Shown piece after piece: positions 32,680-44,650 of a DNA stretch of 64,000 bases; positions within the stretch are counted from its first letter, which is position 1; every line of letters begins with the position of its first letter. Origin of the DNA: Fulvia fulva (lineage: Eukaryota > Ascomycota > Dothideomycetes > Mycosphaerellales > Mycosphaerellaceae); assembly GCF_020509005.1 (NCBI RefSeq), contig NC_063012.1, positions 9,920,001 through 9,984,000 on the forward strand, written 5' to 3'. The position numbers were made by a program, and so were the translations under genes. Under the pieces are notes generated by a model. The model was given only the letters and a program-made list of their open reading frames with translations. It did not search any database and was not told the DNA's origin.

Positions 32680-34875
32680 ATTAGGCGGTTAGCTCTAATA
32701 TAGTAATAGGAGTTATAAGTAAGCTAAAAGGACGAAAAGCCCTAGGCCTAGACAGGATACTAAACGTACTACTAAAAGAGTATAGAGAAGAGATCGGGCC
32801 GAGCCTTATAAACCTATTTACCGCGTGCCTACGGCTAGGGTATTACCCGAAGCCGTATAGAGAGTCTATGACAGTAGTGCTACGTAAGCTATAGAAGGAA
32901 GACTATACTTAGCCTAAGTCGTATAGACTAATAGCACTTCTAAATACGATAGGGAAGGTCCTAGAAAAGATAGTAGCCTAGAGACTTACGTAGCTTACCG
33001 AGGACAACTACGTACTCCTAGTAACATAGATAGGGGGAAGAAGCTAGCGATCGACACTAATAGTAATAGAGCTAATTACGGAGTAAATTCAGACCCTCTA
33101 GTACTACGGTAGGGACCGAGCGGCGTCCTTACTATCCCTCGATATCGTAGGAGCCTTCGATAACGTCTTATACTAAAGGCTAATATATATCCTATAATAG
33201 AAAGGTATCCTCTAGTAGGTAACGAAGTTCGTCTACTCCTTTCTCTAGGAACGGACGATATACCTAGTCCTAGGGAGGTATACGTCCGACCCGGTAAAGG
33301 TAGAGGCTAGAATACCTTAGGGATCTACTCTCTCCCCTATCCTATTTCTAATATTTATGTCTAATCTAGTCCCCCTACTTACCTCTCCGTAAACCTTAGT
33401 ATCGGGATTCGTAGACGACATAAACATCCTAGCCTAGTTAGACTCGATAGAAGAGAACTGTCGCCTCCTTAAAGATAGGCACAAGAAATGCGAGGAGTAG
33501 GCAAAGAAGTATAGTGCCCGGTTCGCCCCTAAAAAGTACTAACTTATATACTTTAGTAAAGCGAGAATATACTATAATATAAAGGCGGCGGTAAGAATCT
33601 AAGGCTACGAGACTAAGCTATTAGCGGAGCTACGAGTACTAGGGATCTAGCTCGACCCGAAGCTAAGCTAGAATATATAGAATAAGAAAGCCTAGAGTCG
33701 AGCGTAAGTTAACGAAGCCTCGATAAAGAGGCTTACGGCGTCTATATAGGAAGTAACATTCGATAAGGCAAGAGTAATATATAAGGCGATCGTTAGACTA
33801 GCTATATTATACGGGGTATAGATTTTGGGAATAGGAGGCGTAGGTAAGCCGACCCCGAAACGGATAGAGCAACCCCTAAATAGGATATAGGTAGGTAACC
33901 TACGTATAATACTAGGCGTATATAAGATAATATTAATAAGTACGGTAGAAATAGAGACGGGAACACTACTAATCGGCTAATATATCCGGGGAATAAGAAT
34001 TTAATACGCGGTAAAGACGACAGATTACCTAGTATAAACTACGATCTAGGAGGTAAAGAATAAGATAGAAAGCCGCTACCCGAGAGGGGCCGGACATAGG
34101 ACAAGCTAAAAAGAGGATAACCTTACTACCTTTACGGCCGTACAGACAAGCACCGAATAGCTAGTACGAAAGGAGGAGGGGCGTAGGACTCGCTAGGCCG
34201 GCGGGAGCAAGGCTAAGACCTAAAGCCTAGCGGAATAGATAGCGAGCTACCTATAGGAGCAGGACTAGAAAAGGAAGCCCCCTAAGACAACAGGCCCGAT
34301 AGCGCTCCGAGCCTTCTAGAGACATAATTACTAGCTATATAGGGACCTAACAAGGGCCGAAGTAAGCATAGCGATCCAAATCAGGTCCGAACATATTAGA
34401 TTAAGGGCCTACCTATTCAGGAGATACGTACTAGACATCTATAGCCTAGCCTACTAGTGTAGCTACCTATCGTAAAACCTAGAACATATACTACTAAGAT
34501 GCCCGTAGTAGGCGAGAGGTAGGGGAAATTAGAGGCACTAAGCGGGAAGGAGAGACTACAAGTTAATCATTAGGGACAAAGGTAATATTTGCCGAATCTC
34601 TCGGTAGATACTATAGTAGGCATACCTCTAGTAGTTTAGCCTCGCGAGCGAGACGGAGGAGTAGATAGACAAGAGGCGGAAGCGAGGGGGGTTGTAGATA
34701 GGGTAGTCATTAGGGCAGGCCTATAACACTAGCGTACCCCTAACAAGGGAAATTTAAGACGATAACAAGGAGGAAAGGACAGGCGGGAAGGAGGAGGGGT
34801 TTTCACTAACACGGTTTCCCCTCTATATATATAAAAACAAGATAGTATAGCTATATAGGCCAAAGGGCACTATAA
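32680..34875 (+). pseudogene. LINE-1 reverse transcriptase relic with C-terminal Cys/His motif
   Basis: Plus translation shows the RT start (ALGLDRILNVLLKE, TVVLRK, YRLIALLNTIGKVLEKI), a GGRSQRSTLIVIELI block, SLDIVGAFDNV, and the active site FVDDINIL at about 33400-33425 with both Asp kept. A C-terminal C...C....H.....C-type motif lies at about 34445-34505 (CSYLSQNLEHILLRC). Stops are mostly TAG. There is no upstream endonuclease in this copy. Confidence 0.85.
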
Positions 34876-35149
34876 CAGCTTAATGAAATATCTATCTATC
34901 TATATAAGTATAGGACGACCTACTAATAAACTACTAAGTCCTATTAATTTGCGACTCGGATAATAAAGAAGAAGACTACTATACTAGCGATATCGCTACC
35001 CCCGGTAATTAACCCGCCTTACCTAGCGAAACGTAATATAGCCGTTACTCGAACTAAACGACGCCGAGGTAGGTAGTAACGTCGACTCGGAACTAGATAG
35101 TAGAGTCCTAGTCGAAGAGACGCCTAGTAACGAGTAACCTATCGAAGGA

Positions 35150-35504
35150 AGTATAGAGCCGTTAGACGAACCTACGCTACTAGAGGAACGGGAGTAAACA
35201 GAGTTATATAAAGAAGAACTATATATAGAAGTATATAATAGCCGGTCTATAACGATATATATACTTAAACTAAAGTCCGATCTCTAGTAAGGGATCGCTA
35301 ATATATAGCTATAATAATAGAAGAGCGCCGTATTAGATTACGAAATTATCGCGGATCGACTATACGTCAATAAAGCCTTATATATCCTAGCCTTTTAGAA
35401 CCTCCGTACCCGGATAGTACGTAAATACTATTATAGTAGAGTAGCTAGCTACTAAGGTATAGTAAGGACTTTTAATTTACTATAGAGGTAAAACCTCTTC
35501 TAGC
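35150..35504 (+). pseudogene. Gypsy-6 integrase zinc-binding relic
   Basis: Plus translation gives an acidic linker (EPLDEPTLLEE), then IADRLYVNKALYILAFQNLRT and VRKYYYSRVASYxGIVRTFNLLxR, which line up with the H-x-H-C-C region before the integrase core, both His being Tyr now. The Gypsy-4 LTR cuts it at 35505. Confidence 0.7.
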
Positions 35505-35688
35505 TATTACGGGTAGCCCGCGACCCCTTACTATAGCTACGTCGGCCCGGGTGAACCGCGGACCTTCCGTATCGGGTTAGTACGGCTTAGCTTTACTTTA
35601 TAACTTCGCCGCGCCTCGCGCTCCTCTTTCGTAGCTTTGTAGAACAATAACTCTCTTATTTAGACCCTACGGTACGCGCGCCCTTATA
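35505..35688 (+). repeat. Gypsy-4 5' LTR (184 bp)
   Basis: Starts TATTACGGGTAGCCCGCGAC, ends GCGCGCCCTTATA, followed by the same GTTTGTTCTACTACCC as in Gypsy-3. Same length as both Gypsy-3 LTRs. Confidence 0.92.
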
Positions 35689-35999
35689 GTTTGTTCTACT
35701 ACCCTACCTAGATCGCGGATCTAGGTAAGGGACGCGTAATAATAGGAATAGACAGAACTATAGAACTCGAAGGACGCGTAGAGTCGTATTAGAATATAGA
35801 ACACGGTAAGGCGTATAGCGCGTAAATACCTAGAGAACGTAACGCGGCGATATTATTAGTAGGTAGTCGCGCGCTCGTAGATAGTTAGGAAATAGGCATC
35901 GTTACGCCTCCCCTAAACCTAGATAATATAACTTTATAGACGAACAGCGGTATACTACCGCTACTAAAGCCTAAGAGTAAAGGTAAGTAGCGTATATCT

Positions 36000-37760
36000 C
36001 TTTTCCCCGACCTCTCCTCTTTTCCTTAGAGTTAGATATAGGACGATAACCGGCGGGTTATAGTAGATACCGGTGTCGCGCTATAATAGGAAATTAATAA
36101 CGCTTACTAGAAAGCCTTTAAGCAAGAAGAAGGTAGTAAGATTGACTTTATAGAACTGTTCGAATTTAAGCTCGAAGAGGAACTAGACAAGGTATACCTA
36201 TTACTTAACGAGGTAGAGTACATTCTCGTATCTAAATACTAGAATATTATACTAGACAAACTTACGACCCTCGTATCCTAGTACCCGAAGACTACCTACG
36301 ACTCCGTACTATAGGTAGTGAACATAGCGATTACTAAAGGTAGACAACTCGATATAATAGAGCGAGTTAATAACCTCTAGAACACCTAGTATACTACGCT
36401 ATATACCGAGTATAACCGTACCTATAAGATACTACGAAGCGAGGAGGCTATAATATAGAAGATGGCCGTAGACCTAAAGAGTAAGAAGGATTACAACCTA
36501 GTAAAGTTATAAGAGGTAGAGAAGAAGTATAGGGAGGCTAATAACCTATATAAGTAATTTAGCGAGATTTACGAAAAGGAGAAGAAGAAGGTATAGGATG
36601 CCGAAGCTAAGAACTAGGCTCTATAGAAGGAGGCCAATGATCTAAAGACTCGACTCTAAGCTACTAAAGATACTATATAGAATAGAGGTAGGGGCCGCTC
36701 TAGTCGCCGACCCTCCTACTTACCTCCGCGCGAGACTTTACTCGAGTAGCTAATACGTAAGTATCGTAAAGCTACTAATAGAGGCGGCGGCGGCGGAGGT
36801 AGTAGTAACGATAATAAAGACGGTAATAGTAATAACGACCGAGGACGTAATAGAAACCGTCTACGACCTAATAATAATAACGGTCGCGACTCTCGAGCGC
36901 GTAATACCCGTATATAGACTCCCCTAACCGAGCTTTTAGAACGCCTATTTACTATTAACCGTACTCTAATACGCGGTATCGAGGTTAGTAAGGGCGTGCC
37001 TAATCTAAAGTACTTCAAGAACGATAACGACCCTAACTTCGACAGTTAGTATAGTAGCGTACTTCTTAAGCTAACTATAACTACTTTCCGCTCCGAGGTA
37101 GACGGCCTACGTTTTATATATAGATAGACATAGGGTAACCCTTAGAGAAGTATTATACCGAGGATTCCCGTACCTAGATAATAATTATTTAACGAGTTCA
37201 AGACTAGTAAAGAACTACTAGATTAGATAACGCGCTAGTATAGTACCCGTAACGAAGGAACTAAGGCTATAGTTAATATCGCTACCTATAAGTAGGAGTA
37301 GAGCGAGACTTTTATTACCTTCTACGCTCGCTACTCGAAGCTACGTGCTTAGATAGAGTAGACCGACGAGACTAAGCTAATACTATTTCGTAACCGCCTG
37401 AACCGTAAGTACTTTATTAAGACTTTCGGTAATAGGGAAGTAGATAGACGCTTATACGATATATAGGATATTATTAAGGAATATACGGTATTAGATAAGA
37501 GCTTCTACGAGACCGACTGACTATATCTATAGAAGGAGCGCCTACGTAGCAACCCTAATTCGAATAATAACGGCGTATAGGGCGGTAGTAATACCGTAGG
37601 CGCCGTAGCTACTAGTACGACCGCTATAATCGTCTAGCGACTACTATAATACGTAGGTACGAAGAAGAAGGAGGACCTACCGGTTTACTTATAGAACCTA
37701 CCTTTATTAAACCGTAAGTAGCGTAAGGACCTTAAGAAGTAGAGTAAGTACTACCGCTAC
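36000..37760 (+). pseudogene. Gypsy-4 gag relic
   Basis: Follows the Gypsy-3 gag along its length: acidic start, coiled coil (about 36480-36640), Arg/Asn-rich linker (36680-36900), and a capsid-like half (TFITFYARYSKLRA, YFIKTFGNREVDRRLY). Shorter than Gypsy-3 by a few in-frame gaps. The antisense ORF at 36716-37018 mirrors the one in Gypsy-3 and is a shadow. Confidence 0.75.
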
Positions 37761-37999
37761 CGTATAGGCTCGTACGTATTAACAAACCCCGAATGCCCGA
37801 TATATAGTTATAACGGCGACTACCGCCCTCTACGTCTACGAAACAATACGAACGCTAACCCGAACCTTAGCTCCCTTACTACCGACCTATAGTAATAGGG
37901 AAATAGTACGACTACTACCTAAGCGTAGTAGATAGCGGTTAGTAACCGAACTTTCTAAGATAGAAAGAGTATAAGATTAAGAGATATAGAATATAAGAG

Positions 38000-38788
38000 A
38001 CGGACTATAGTAAGGACCTTAAGATATTGGTATATATACTAGATAAATAACAACTAGCTATACACCCTTATATAGTATTACCCGTAACGATATAATATAA
38101 AAAGGCTCGCGGCCTTATAGATTCTACCTCTACCTCTCTCTTTCTTAATTAGAAGACTATACGTAAATATTTAACCCCCTTAATCCCTTTAATAAAGAAC
38201 AGACGTTAATACTAGAAGATAGATCGGCTATAGCGCGTTAGATCATATATATAGCCCTTATAGACGTAGTTATTGGCGGTCATTACGAGTAAATACTATA
38301 CTACGTTACCGACCTCAAATATAATATCGTCTTTAGACTACCGTAGCTCTCCGCGTATAACCCGAACATCTTCTAGGAAACTAGCGAGGTAGCGTTTAGA
38401 TCTAACTACTACTTCGATTACTATCTATATAATAAGATATCGACAATAGTATAATCTCTAAACTATATCGGTAGAACGAAATATAGACTAAAGCCCTTTA
38501 CTAGCGAATTAGTAGGATTTATAGCCGGAGGGGCGGAGCTAGATATATCCGCTCTAGAGGTAGATAAAGAGGTAGATTACTAGGAAGTCTCGTAGCGCGT
38601 ATAGAAGATATACGCGTACCGGCCTAGGGCCGAGTACTTCTATATTATGCCTACGGGGCGCGAGGATAACGATAATAACGGTAATAGCCTTAAACTAAGC
38701 GCAATAGTAGCTAATGACCTAGATCAGTTCTTAAATAAGTAGTTTAACTACAATCCTAGAGAGAAGCTCCCGCCTATATACTACGACA
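38000..38788 (+). pseudogene. Gypsy-4 pol relic, part 1 (protease region, before LINE-3)
   Basis: Matches Gypsy-3 25860-26650: YEQIxYYVTDLEYDIV-like protease-region sequence, AYRPRAEYFYIMPTGRE, and NNDLDQFLNKQ-like sequence. It stops at the LINE-3 target site and continues at 43751. Confidence 0.75.
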
Positions 38789-38838
38789 GAACTTATACCT
38801 ATTTAATATATATTAGAGATCGAACGTCCGGAGGAAAA

Positions 38839-40075
38839 ATGGCGACGACGACGGCAGTAGACGACCGAGAGCAAGGGGGAGACGAGTAGAGGACGCTCTA
38901 TAAGAAGGCGGAAGAGATAGTAGCGGTAGAAGAAGGGAGGTTTCCGGAGAGAGCACTAAAAGGAGTAATAAGCGAACTGCTCGGGGGACTAAAGGCGCTT
39001 AAACGACAAACAAGCACTACGATCAATATAGCAATCGAGGCAGTAACACGAAACGCAAGAAATAACCCTCAAAGAGACCCGAGACAGACCTAGGGCCTAA
39101 CGACCTAGGCAACAATCGCGAGCCAACCTACCCCCCCTCAAAGTATAGTACTACGAGTCTATATTACGGACTAGAAAGAGAAGGAAGAGATAGGAAAGAT
39201 GACCGGGAGGGAGATAGTCGAGAAGATCGGAGTAAAGGGAATAGTAGGGGCAAGGGTAGACAACAAAGGGGTCAAGCTGTTTATAGCACACGTATAGGAC
39301 AAGAAGGCCCTCGAAATAAATAAGGAGTAGACACTAAAGATCGGGAGCACAGCGAAAGTCTCCTATTAATAGTACATAGCAATTACCTATAGGGTCCTAC
39401 GAACCTTTAACACACAAAGGGATACACTAAACCTCTAGAGGCAAAACTAGGTAATAGTACTAGGACTATAGATCATAAAGACAGCGTAGGTCAAGAAGAA
39501 GATAGAGGAGGGCAAGAGGGCCTCCTCGCTAATCTTATAGGTTATAACACTAGAGCAAGCGAACAAGGTCTTAGACTAAGGGTTGTACTAGGACTTTAAG
39601 AGGCTAGATATAGAAATCTATTAGAGCAACTATAGAATCCTTCAATGTTTTAACTGTTAACAGTACGGACATATTGCCCTAAAGTGTAGCAAAGCTACAC
39701 TAGTCTACTTACACTGTGCTAGTAATCACGCGACCTAAGAGTGCCAAAAATGGAAGGAGGACATAAGATGCGTAGTATGTAGGAGAAAACACCCGGCATA
39801 GTTAAACCAATGCCTAGTTAGACTATTAGCCTAGTAGAGAGCGCGGGAAGCAAGGGTAACAATACTAACTAGGTTCCTAGTAGGTGAACAGAAACAACTA
39901 GAGAGAACTACCCACCCGAATAAGAGACCCCGGCTATAAGAGGAGCCATAAATAGTACTAGTAATAGGGAGACTAACGTTCTTATATAAGGCAGCGTAGA
40001 GCAATAGACAAATGAGAATCAACCAAATGATAGGGAGCCAACCCTAAAGGGAAGAATAGGAGGAGGGACGGGAAA
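38839..40075 (+). pseudogene. LINE-3 ORF1, Gag-like zinc-knuckle protein
   Basis: ATG at 38839 follows GGAGGAAAA. The first 80 codons are open (MATTTAVDDREQGG, then a Leu/Lys/Arg-rich helix region with ISELLGGLKALK). Later a knuckle region at about 39647-39760 reads CFNC then QYGHIALKC, and further Cys/His pairs follow (LHCASNHATxEC, CVVCRRKHPA). ORF1 proteins of Tad-type elements coat the RNA. Stops are mostly TAG; the knuckle Cys and His are largely kept. Confidence 0.8.
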
Positions 40076-40129
40076 ACCAACAGTAAGACTAATAGTAAGA
40101 CTAAACGGACCTAGACACAAACATGTCCT

Positions 40130-43100
40130 AATGCCTTATACTAACAGACTATTAATCATTTAGTATAATGTGAACAGAAGCAAAGACAAGGTCTAAAGGA
40201 GCTTTCTACAAGCCTTAGACCCGGAGGAACACTACATTATAGCAATATAGGAACTATAGATCAACGTACACTCTAGGATTCTATTAACTATACGAGACCC
40301 GAGATACTACGTAGTAATAAACAGAACCGAGGGAGTCCTACGAACTTGTATCTATGTTAGTAAGAAGGTACTAGCAGAGGACTAGTAGGCCTAGCCGAGA
40401 ACCGATAGGGATATCACTATAGTATAGCTCAAAACAACTTAAGGCCAAGTCCTAATCTATAGCGTATACAACCTACCTCTAGAGTCTAGAAGCAGCACAC
40501 AACTACACACGCTAGGAAGGCTCCCGGAAGTAATAGACTAACAAAACTATAACATCGTAATAGGAGATTTTAACCTCTACTACCTAAAGTGGGGATCGGA
40601 CTTCACCCTAGTACACTACTTCTTAGTAGGGAGGCTTATTAGTCAGATAGAAATAGCCTAAATGGACTTGATCACGCCAAAGGGAACAGAAACTTAGGCT
40701 AGAAACAATAGTTCTAGCACGCTAGACCTATACTTTATGTCCTACGACTTAACACGACGGGTAGAAAGCTATATAGTCAATGACTAACTAGAGTCCTTAT
40801 TAGACCACTATCTAATCCAAACCGACATCTAACTTATAGTTAAGGAGGAGAGGGAACCTGAGAGGAGGCTCTACTAGAAGCAGGCCGAGTAGACACTAGT
40901 ATAGTAGCGGCTAGAAGGCGAACTAGAACAGGTGAACATTAACAATATATATATAACGGAGGGGATTGACTAAGTAGTAGAGCAGCTAATAGAAGCTATA
41001 CAAAGGGTAGCCTAGGCCTATATACCTAAGAAGAGATAGTCGCTATACTAGAAGCTATACTAGACACTAGAGTATATAGCCAAAGTCAAGGAGGCAAGGA
41101 GAGTAAGAAGGAGATAGGAGTAACGACGTACCTAAGCAAACTAGGAAGCCTATAACAACGCGTACAAAGCAAAGAAGGCGTAGATCAGAAGAGACAAGAC
41201 GTAGGAGTAGAGGTTAACTATAGGGATGATTACAGAACACCCGGAACAAATCTAGAGACTAGTATAATAGGCTAGGAAACTAGAAGAGGAACGAAACTCC
41301 CCGCCCTAGTTTCCCTTAATATAGGACTAAGACGGGGAAACGTAAACCACTCCGATAGGGAAAGCGAAAGCATTCGTAGACCACTTCTTCGGGACTTAGG
41401 TAGAGGCAGACCTAAGCAACATCCTAGGAATACATATTCCTCCGCTAAGGGAGGCTAACTAGTAAGTGTCTACTATAGAGATCGAAAACATTATCAAGAA
41501 ACTAAAGGGTAACAAAGCCCTAGGCCTAGACAAGATCCCTAACTATTATCTAAAAGCTAGTAGCAGCCTTATCACTCTAGTGCTTACGCCAATCTTTACC
41601 TAGTGTATAAAGTAGGGGTATTGCCTAAAGGCCTTTAGGCAATTACTAACTTACGTCCTAAGGAAACCCTAAAAGGAAGACTATACCAAGTTGAAGTTAT
41701 ATAGACCAATTGCGTTGCTAAATATACTAGGGAAGCTCCTAGAGAAGGTCGTAGCTATAAGGCTCACCGGAATAGTAGAAGAACATAACCTCCTCCCGGT
41801 AACGTAAATAGGGGGGAGACAAAAGAGATCTACCCTTATAGTAGTCGAACTGATTATAGAGCAAATCAGACATATCTAGTACTATAGTAATAACAAGGTA
41901 GCCTCACTACTTTTACTAGACATATTAGGGGCTTTCGACAATATGTCCTACGTAAGGCTCCTACACATCCTTAGAATAAAAAGTATCCTAGCCTAGATAG
42001 TATACTTTATGTAGTCATTCCTTAAGGACAGAACAACCCAGATCCTCCTAGGGTCCTTTAAAGCCCCGTAGACCCCAATTGCGAACACGGGCATCCTATA
42101 GGGCTCTACACTCTCCCCAATTCTGTTCCTCCTCTTTATAGCCGACCTGACCCTACTCCTAGAAATAGCAAACACCTTAGTATCGGGGTTCGTAGATAAC
42201 ACAAATATCCTAGCGTAGTCGGGGTCTATAGAGGAAAACTGCGCACTCCTAGAGGAGAGACATAGATAATACGAAAAGTAGGCAAGAGAGTATAGGGTAA
42301 AATTCGTACCGGACAAGTACTAACTTATCCATTTTAGTAAGGCAAAGACAGAACACAACTTAGTAGCACTAGTAAAAATCTAGGGGTTCGAGACCTATCC
42401 TATAAGGGAACTTAGAGTCCTTAGGATATAGCTAGACCCGAAACTTAGCTAGGGACCACAAGTGAAGAAGGCGTAAGCGAGAGCGGACACTAATAGACAA
42501 TTAATCGAGAGACTCACTACGTTAACCTAGGGGGCGACCTTTATAAAGGCCTAGACTATATACAAGGCTATTGTCAAGCCCGTAATGCTATATAGAGCAG
42601 CAATTTGGGTAGCGGAAAAACACATCCCGAAGAGAATTAAGGACCCCCTTAACAGAGCGTAGGTAGCCTGCCTAAAGAGAGTACTAGGGGCATATAAGTC
42701 AACCCCTTATAGGACAATAGAAATGGAATTAGGTACAGCCCCTATTAGGGAGTACCTCTAGGGCATAAGGTGTTAATACATAGAGAAGACATTAGTATAC
42801 CTAGCCTAGGGAACTATCTAAGTAGCTACTCAAAGGATAAGAACCTAGTAGGAGAGGAGGAGAAGACCTAACCGGCTACATATAATCCTATAGAAGGAAG
42901 CAGACCTAAAAACATTATAGGAAATCCTAGCAGCCCTTAAACAGAGAGAAGCTCTAAGGGAGCAAGCTAATATAGGGGACAAAGGGAAAAAGAAGCAAAG
43001 CTAAGCAGAAAGGATCGTAGGTCACCTATAGGAAACGCGTTAGAACTAAAAGCCGGTAAGGCCAGGAGCCCTACTAGCGGCTAGGACCTTCGGGAGGTAT

Positions 43101-43560
43101 AACTACCTTATCTACAAAGACCTGAAGAGGGCGGAAGCAAGCATAGCTATCTAGATTTGCTCTAAGCACATTAGGCTAAGAGTATACTTGTACTAAAGAA
43201 GAGTCCTAGGATACGATTCTAAACGTTGCCCCTATAGCTACCTATCCTAAAACCCGGAGCATATAGTACTGAACTGTACTAAGTGGGTAAAAGGGAGAAG
43301 CTAGTAGAGGGCAAAGGCAAGAGACAGGCAATACTAGGCTATCATCTAGGACAGACAAGATATAAGGAGAGTGACAAGATAGATCCTTAACGAGGACTAC
43401 CTAGAGCAATTCTCCCTAGTAGTAGAAACGGAAAGGTAGATAGAGAGGAGGGAGAGAGAGAGAAGAGCCGGGGAAACAGAAGGGAGAAAGGGAATCGAGA
43501 GGAGGACATCACTAGGGTTACGGGCAAGGTAGTTATAGGGTAATAACTATGACACTAGCG
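40130..43560 (+). pseudogene. LINE-3 ORF2, endonuclease and reverse transcriptase relic
   Basis: The endonuclease starts at about 40147 (IMxTEAKTRS frame shift nearby; NVNRSKDKV), with the GDFNLYYLKWGS block at about 40565-40600 and the LDHYLIQT end at 40800. RT runs from about 41500 (NKALGLDKIPNYYLKA) through GGRQKRSTLIVVELI, LDILGAFDNM and the active site at 42189-42200, FVDN, with the second Asp now Asn. A C-terminal Cys/His region lies at 43225-43280. Endonuclease nicks DNA and RT copies the RNA at the nick. Broken by TAG stops. Confidence 0.85.
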
Positions 43561-43750
43561 TACCCTAAAGGAAGGAGAACGAAAGGACAAGACAGGAAAG
43601 AACGAGGAGGGCAAAGACGAGGAGGTTTTTATCCGTTAATCGGGTTTCCTACCTCTACAAATAGACCTAAATAGCGAGAGACCTATATAGGCTATAGGGC
43701 ACTAAAACAGGCGAATGAATAATCTATCTATCTATCTATATACTACGACA

Positions 43751-44417
43751 TTATAGATGCTTTCTTAGTAAAGGACTACGAGGGACTCCTACCTTACCGA
43801 CTAGGTATTAACTACGAGATTTATATTAAACCCGGTAGACCTTAAGAACCGCTATACCGAAAGCTATACGGACTAGCCGAGAAGGAGAATAAAGCCGTTA
43901 AGAAATAGTTACTCGAACAGACTTTAGAAGGTAAGGTACGTAAGGCCGGTTAGAAAATAAGCTAGTTACCGGTACCGGTATTAGTAGTAAGAAAGCCTAG
44001 AGGAGGGCTACGAGTATATATTAACTACTATAGGCTAAACGCTATTACTATTAAGAATCGCTATCCTATTCTTTAATATAGGAAACGCTTAATCGTATAT
44101 ACGGAAAGAAGTACTTTATAAAACTAGATATTATAGTAGCCTTTAATAAGTTACGTATCGCGGAAGGGTACGAGTAGCTAATAGCTTTCGTAATACGCTA
44201 CGGTATATACAAATGCCTCGTATTACCGTTCGGCCTCTATAACGGACCCGTAACCTTTTAGTTATATATTAATAAGGTTCTATAGGAATATCTAGATAAC
44301 TTTATATTAGTATATCTAGATAACGTCCTTATCTTTAGCGATACTCTAGAGTAATACGTCGAATACGTACGAAAGGTATTGATTAAGCTACGAGATACCG
44401 GGCTTACTATTAATATC
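43751..44417 (+). pseudogene. Gypsy-4 pol relic, part 2 (RT, before Copia-C)
   Basis: Follows Gypsy-3 RT closely ([40 protein letters not shown]). Active site at 44313-44324 reads YLDN, again with the second Asp as Asn. It ends at ATATC, the Copia-C target, and continues at 49855. Confidence 0.85.
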
Positions 44418-44635
44418 TGTTGAGAATATATAGGTCATAGGGTCAACATTAGGTGCTTAGGGAGATTAGTAATCAGGGCTTACTAGTCAAGTCCTAAGTA
44501 TAGCTGTCCCTCCTAATCTACCTATACTAATACTAGCGATACTATATATAGATATACGCTATCCTATTAGGTCCTTCTTCGTCTTTTATATAATCCGCCG
44601 TCTTCTACTACTACGTAACTCGTACCTATTTAATA
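44418..44635 (+). repeat. Copia-C 5' LTR (218 bp), strongly RIPed
   Basis: Starts TGTTGAGAATATATAGGTC and ends CCTATTTAATA. Against the 3' LTR it shows many CA-to-TA and TG-to-TA changes and has about 8 bp more near 44585-44593. Confidence 0.95.
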
Positions 44636-44650
44636 GGTTATAAGCCCGGG
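44636..44650 (+). promoter_or_regulatory. Copia-C primer binding site (initiator tRNA-Met, half-tRNA type)
   Basis: GGTTATAAGCCCGGG follows the 5' LTR directly. With one TG-to-TA change reversed it complements the anticodon loop and stem of initiator tRNA-Met, as in copia and Ty5. Confidence 0.75.

Larger units (their letters stand above)
31577..34913 (+). mobile_element. LINE-1, Tad-like non-LTR element with internal loss of ORF1 and endonuclease
   Basis: A plus-strand element (31590-34899) flanked by CTATATAAGTATAG on both sides (31577-31590 and 34900-34913) and ending in (CTAT)n. Its first 1077 bp match the start of LINE-2; then RT begins at once, with no zinc-knuckle ORF and no endonuclease. 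3.3 kb against 5.0-6.0 kb for LINE-3 and LINE-2. RIPed. Confidence 0.88.
31116..35504 (+). mobile_element. Gypsy-6 fragment (RNase H to integrase start), carrying nested insertions
   Basis: The RNase H end and tether at 31116-31376 (LAIIKAFEE, then LTDYSNLKYFITTKQLNRR, KLDSLTRYSQD) continue, after a Copia-LTR scrap and LINE-1, into an integrase zinc-binding region at about 35350-35500. It is cut by the Gypsy-2 LTR on the left and by the Gypsy-4 LTR on the right. Related to Gypsy-3/-4 but distinct. Confidence 0.8.
38774..43750 (+). mobile_element. LINE-3, full-length Tad-like non-LTR element
   Basis: A plus-strand element (38789-43735) between copies of CTATATACTACGACA (38774-38788 and 43736-43750), ending in (CTAT)n. 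It has ORF1 with zinc knuckles and ORF2 with endonuclease, RT and a C-terminal Cys/His motif. Its 5' end differs from LINE-1/-2. RIP is lighter than in its Gypsy-4 host: CA and TG are still common, especially in ORF1. Confidence 0.92.

Noticed and set aside
39831..40022. Minus ORFs in LINE-3 (39831-40022, 41993-42316) and in Gypsy-5 gag (51758-51955)
   Set aside because: They lie opposite recognised ORF1/ORF2 or gag frames on plus and show no motif.
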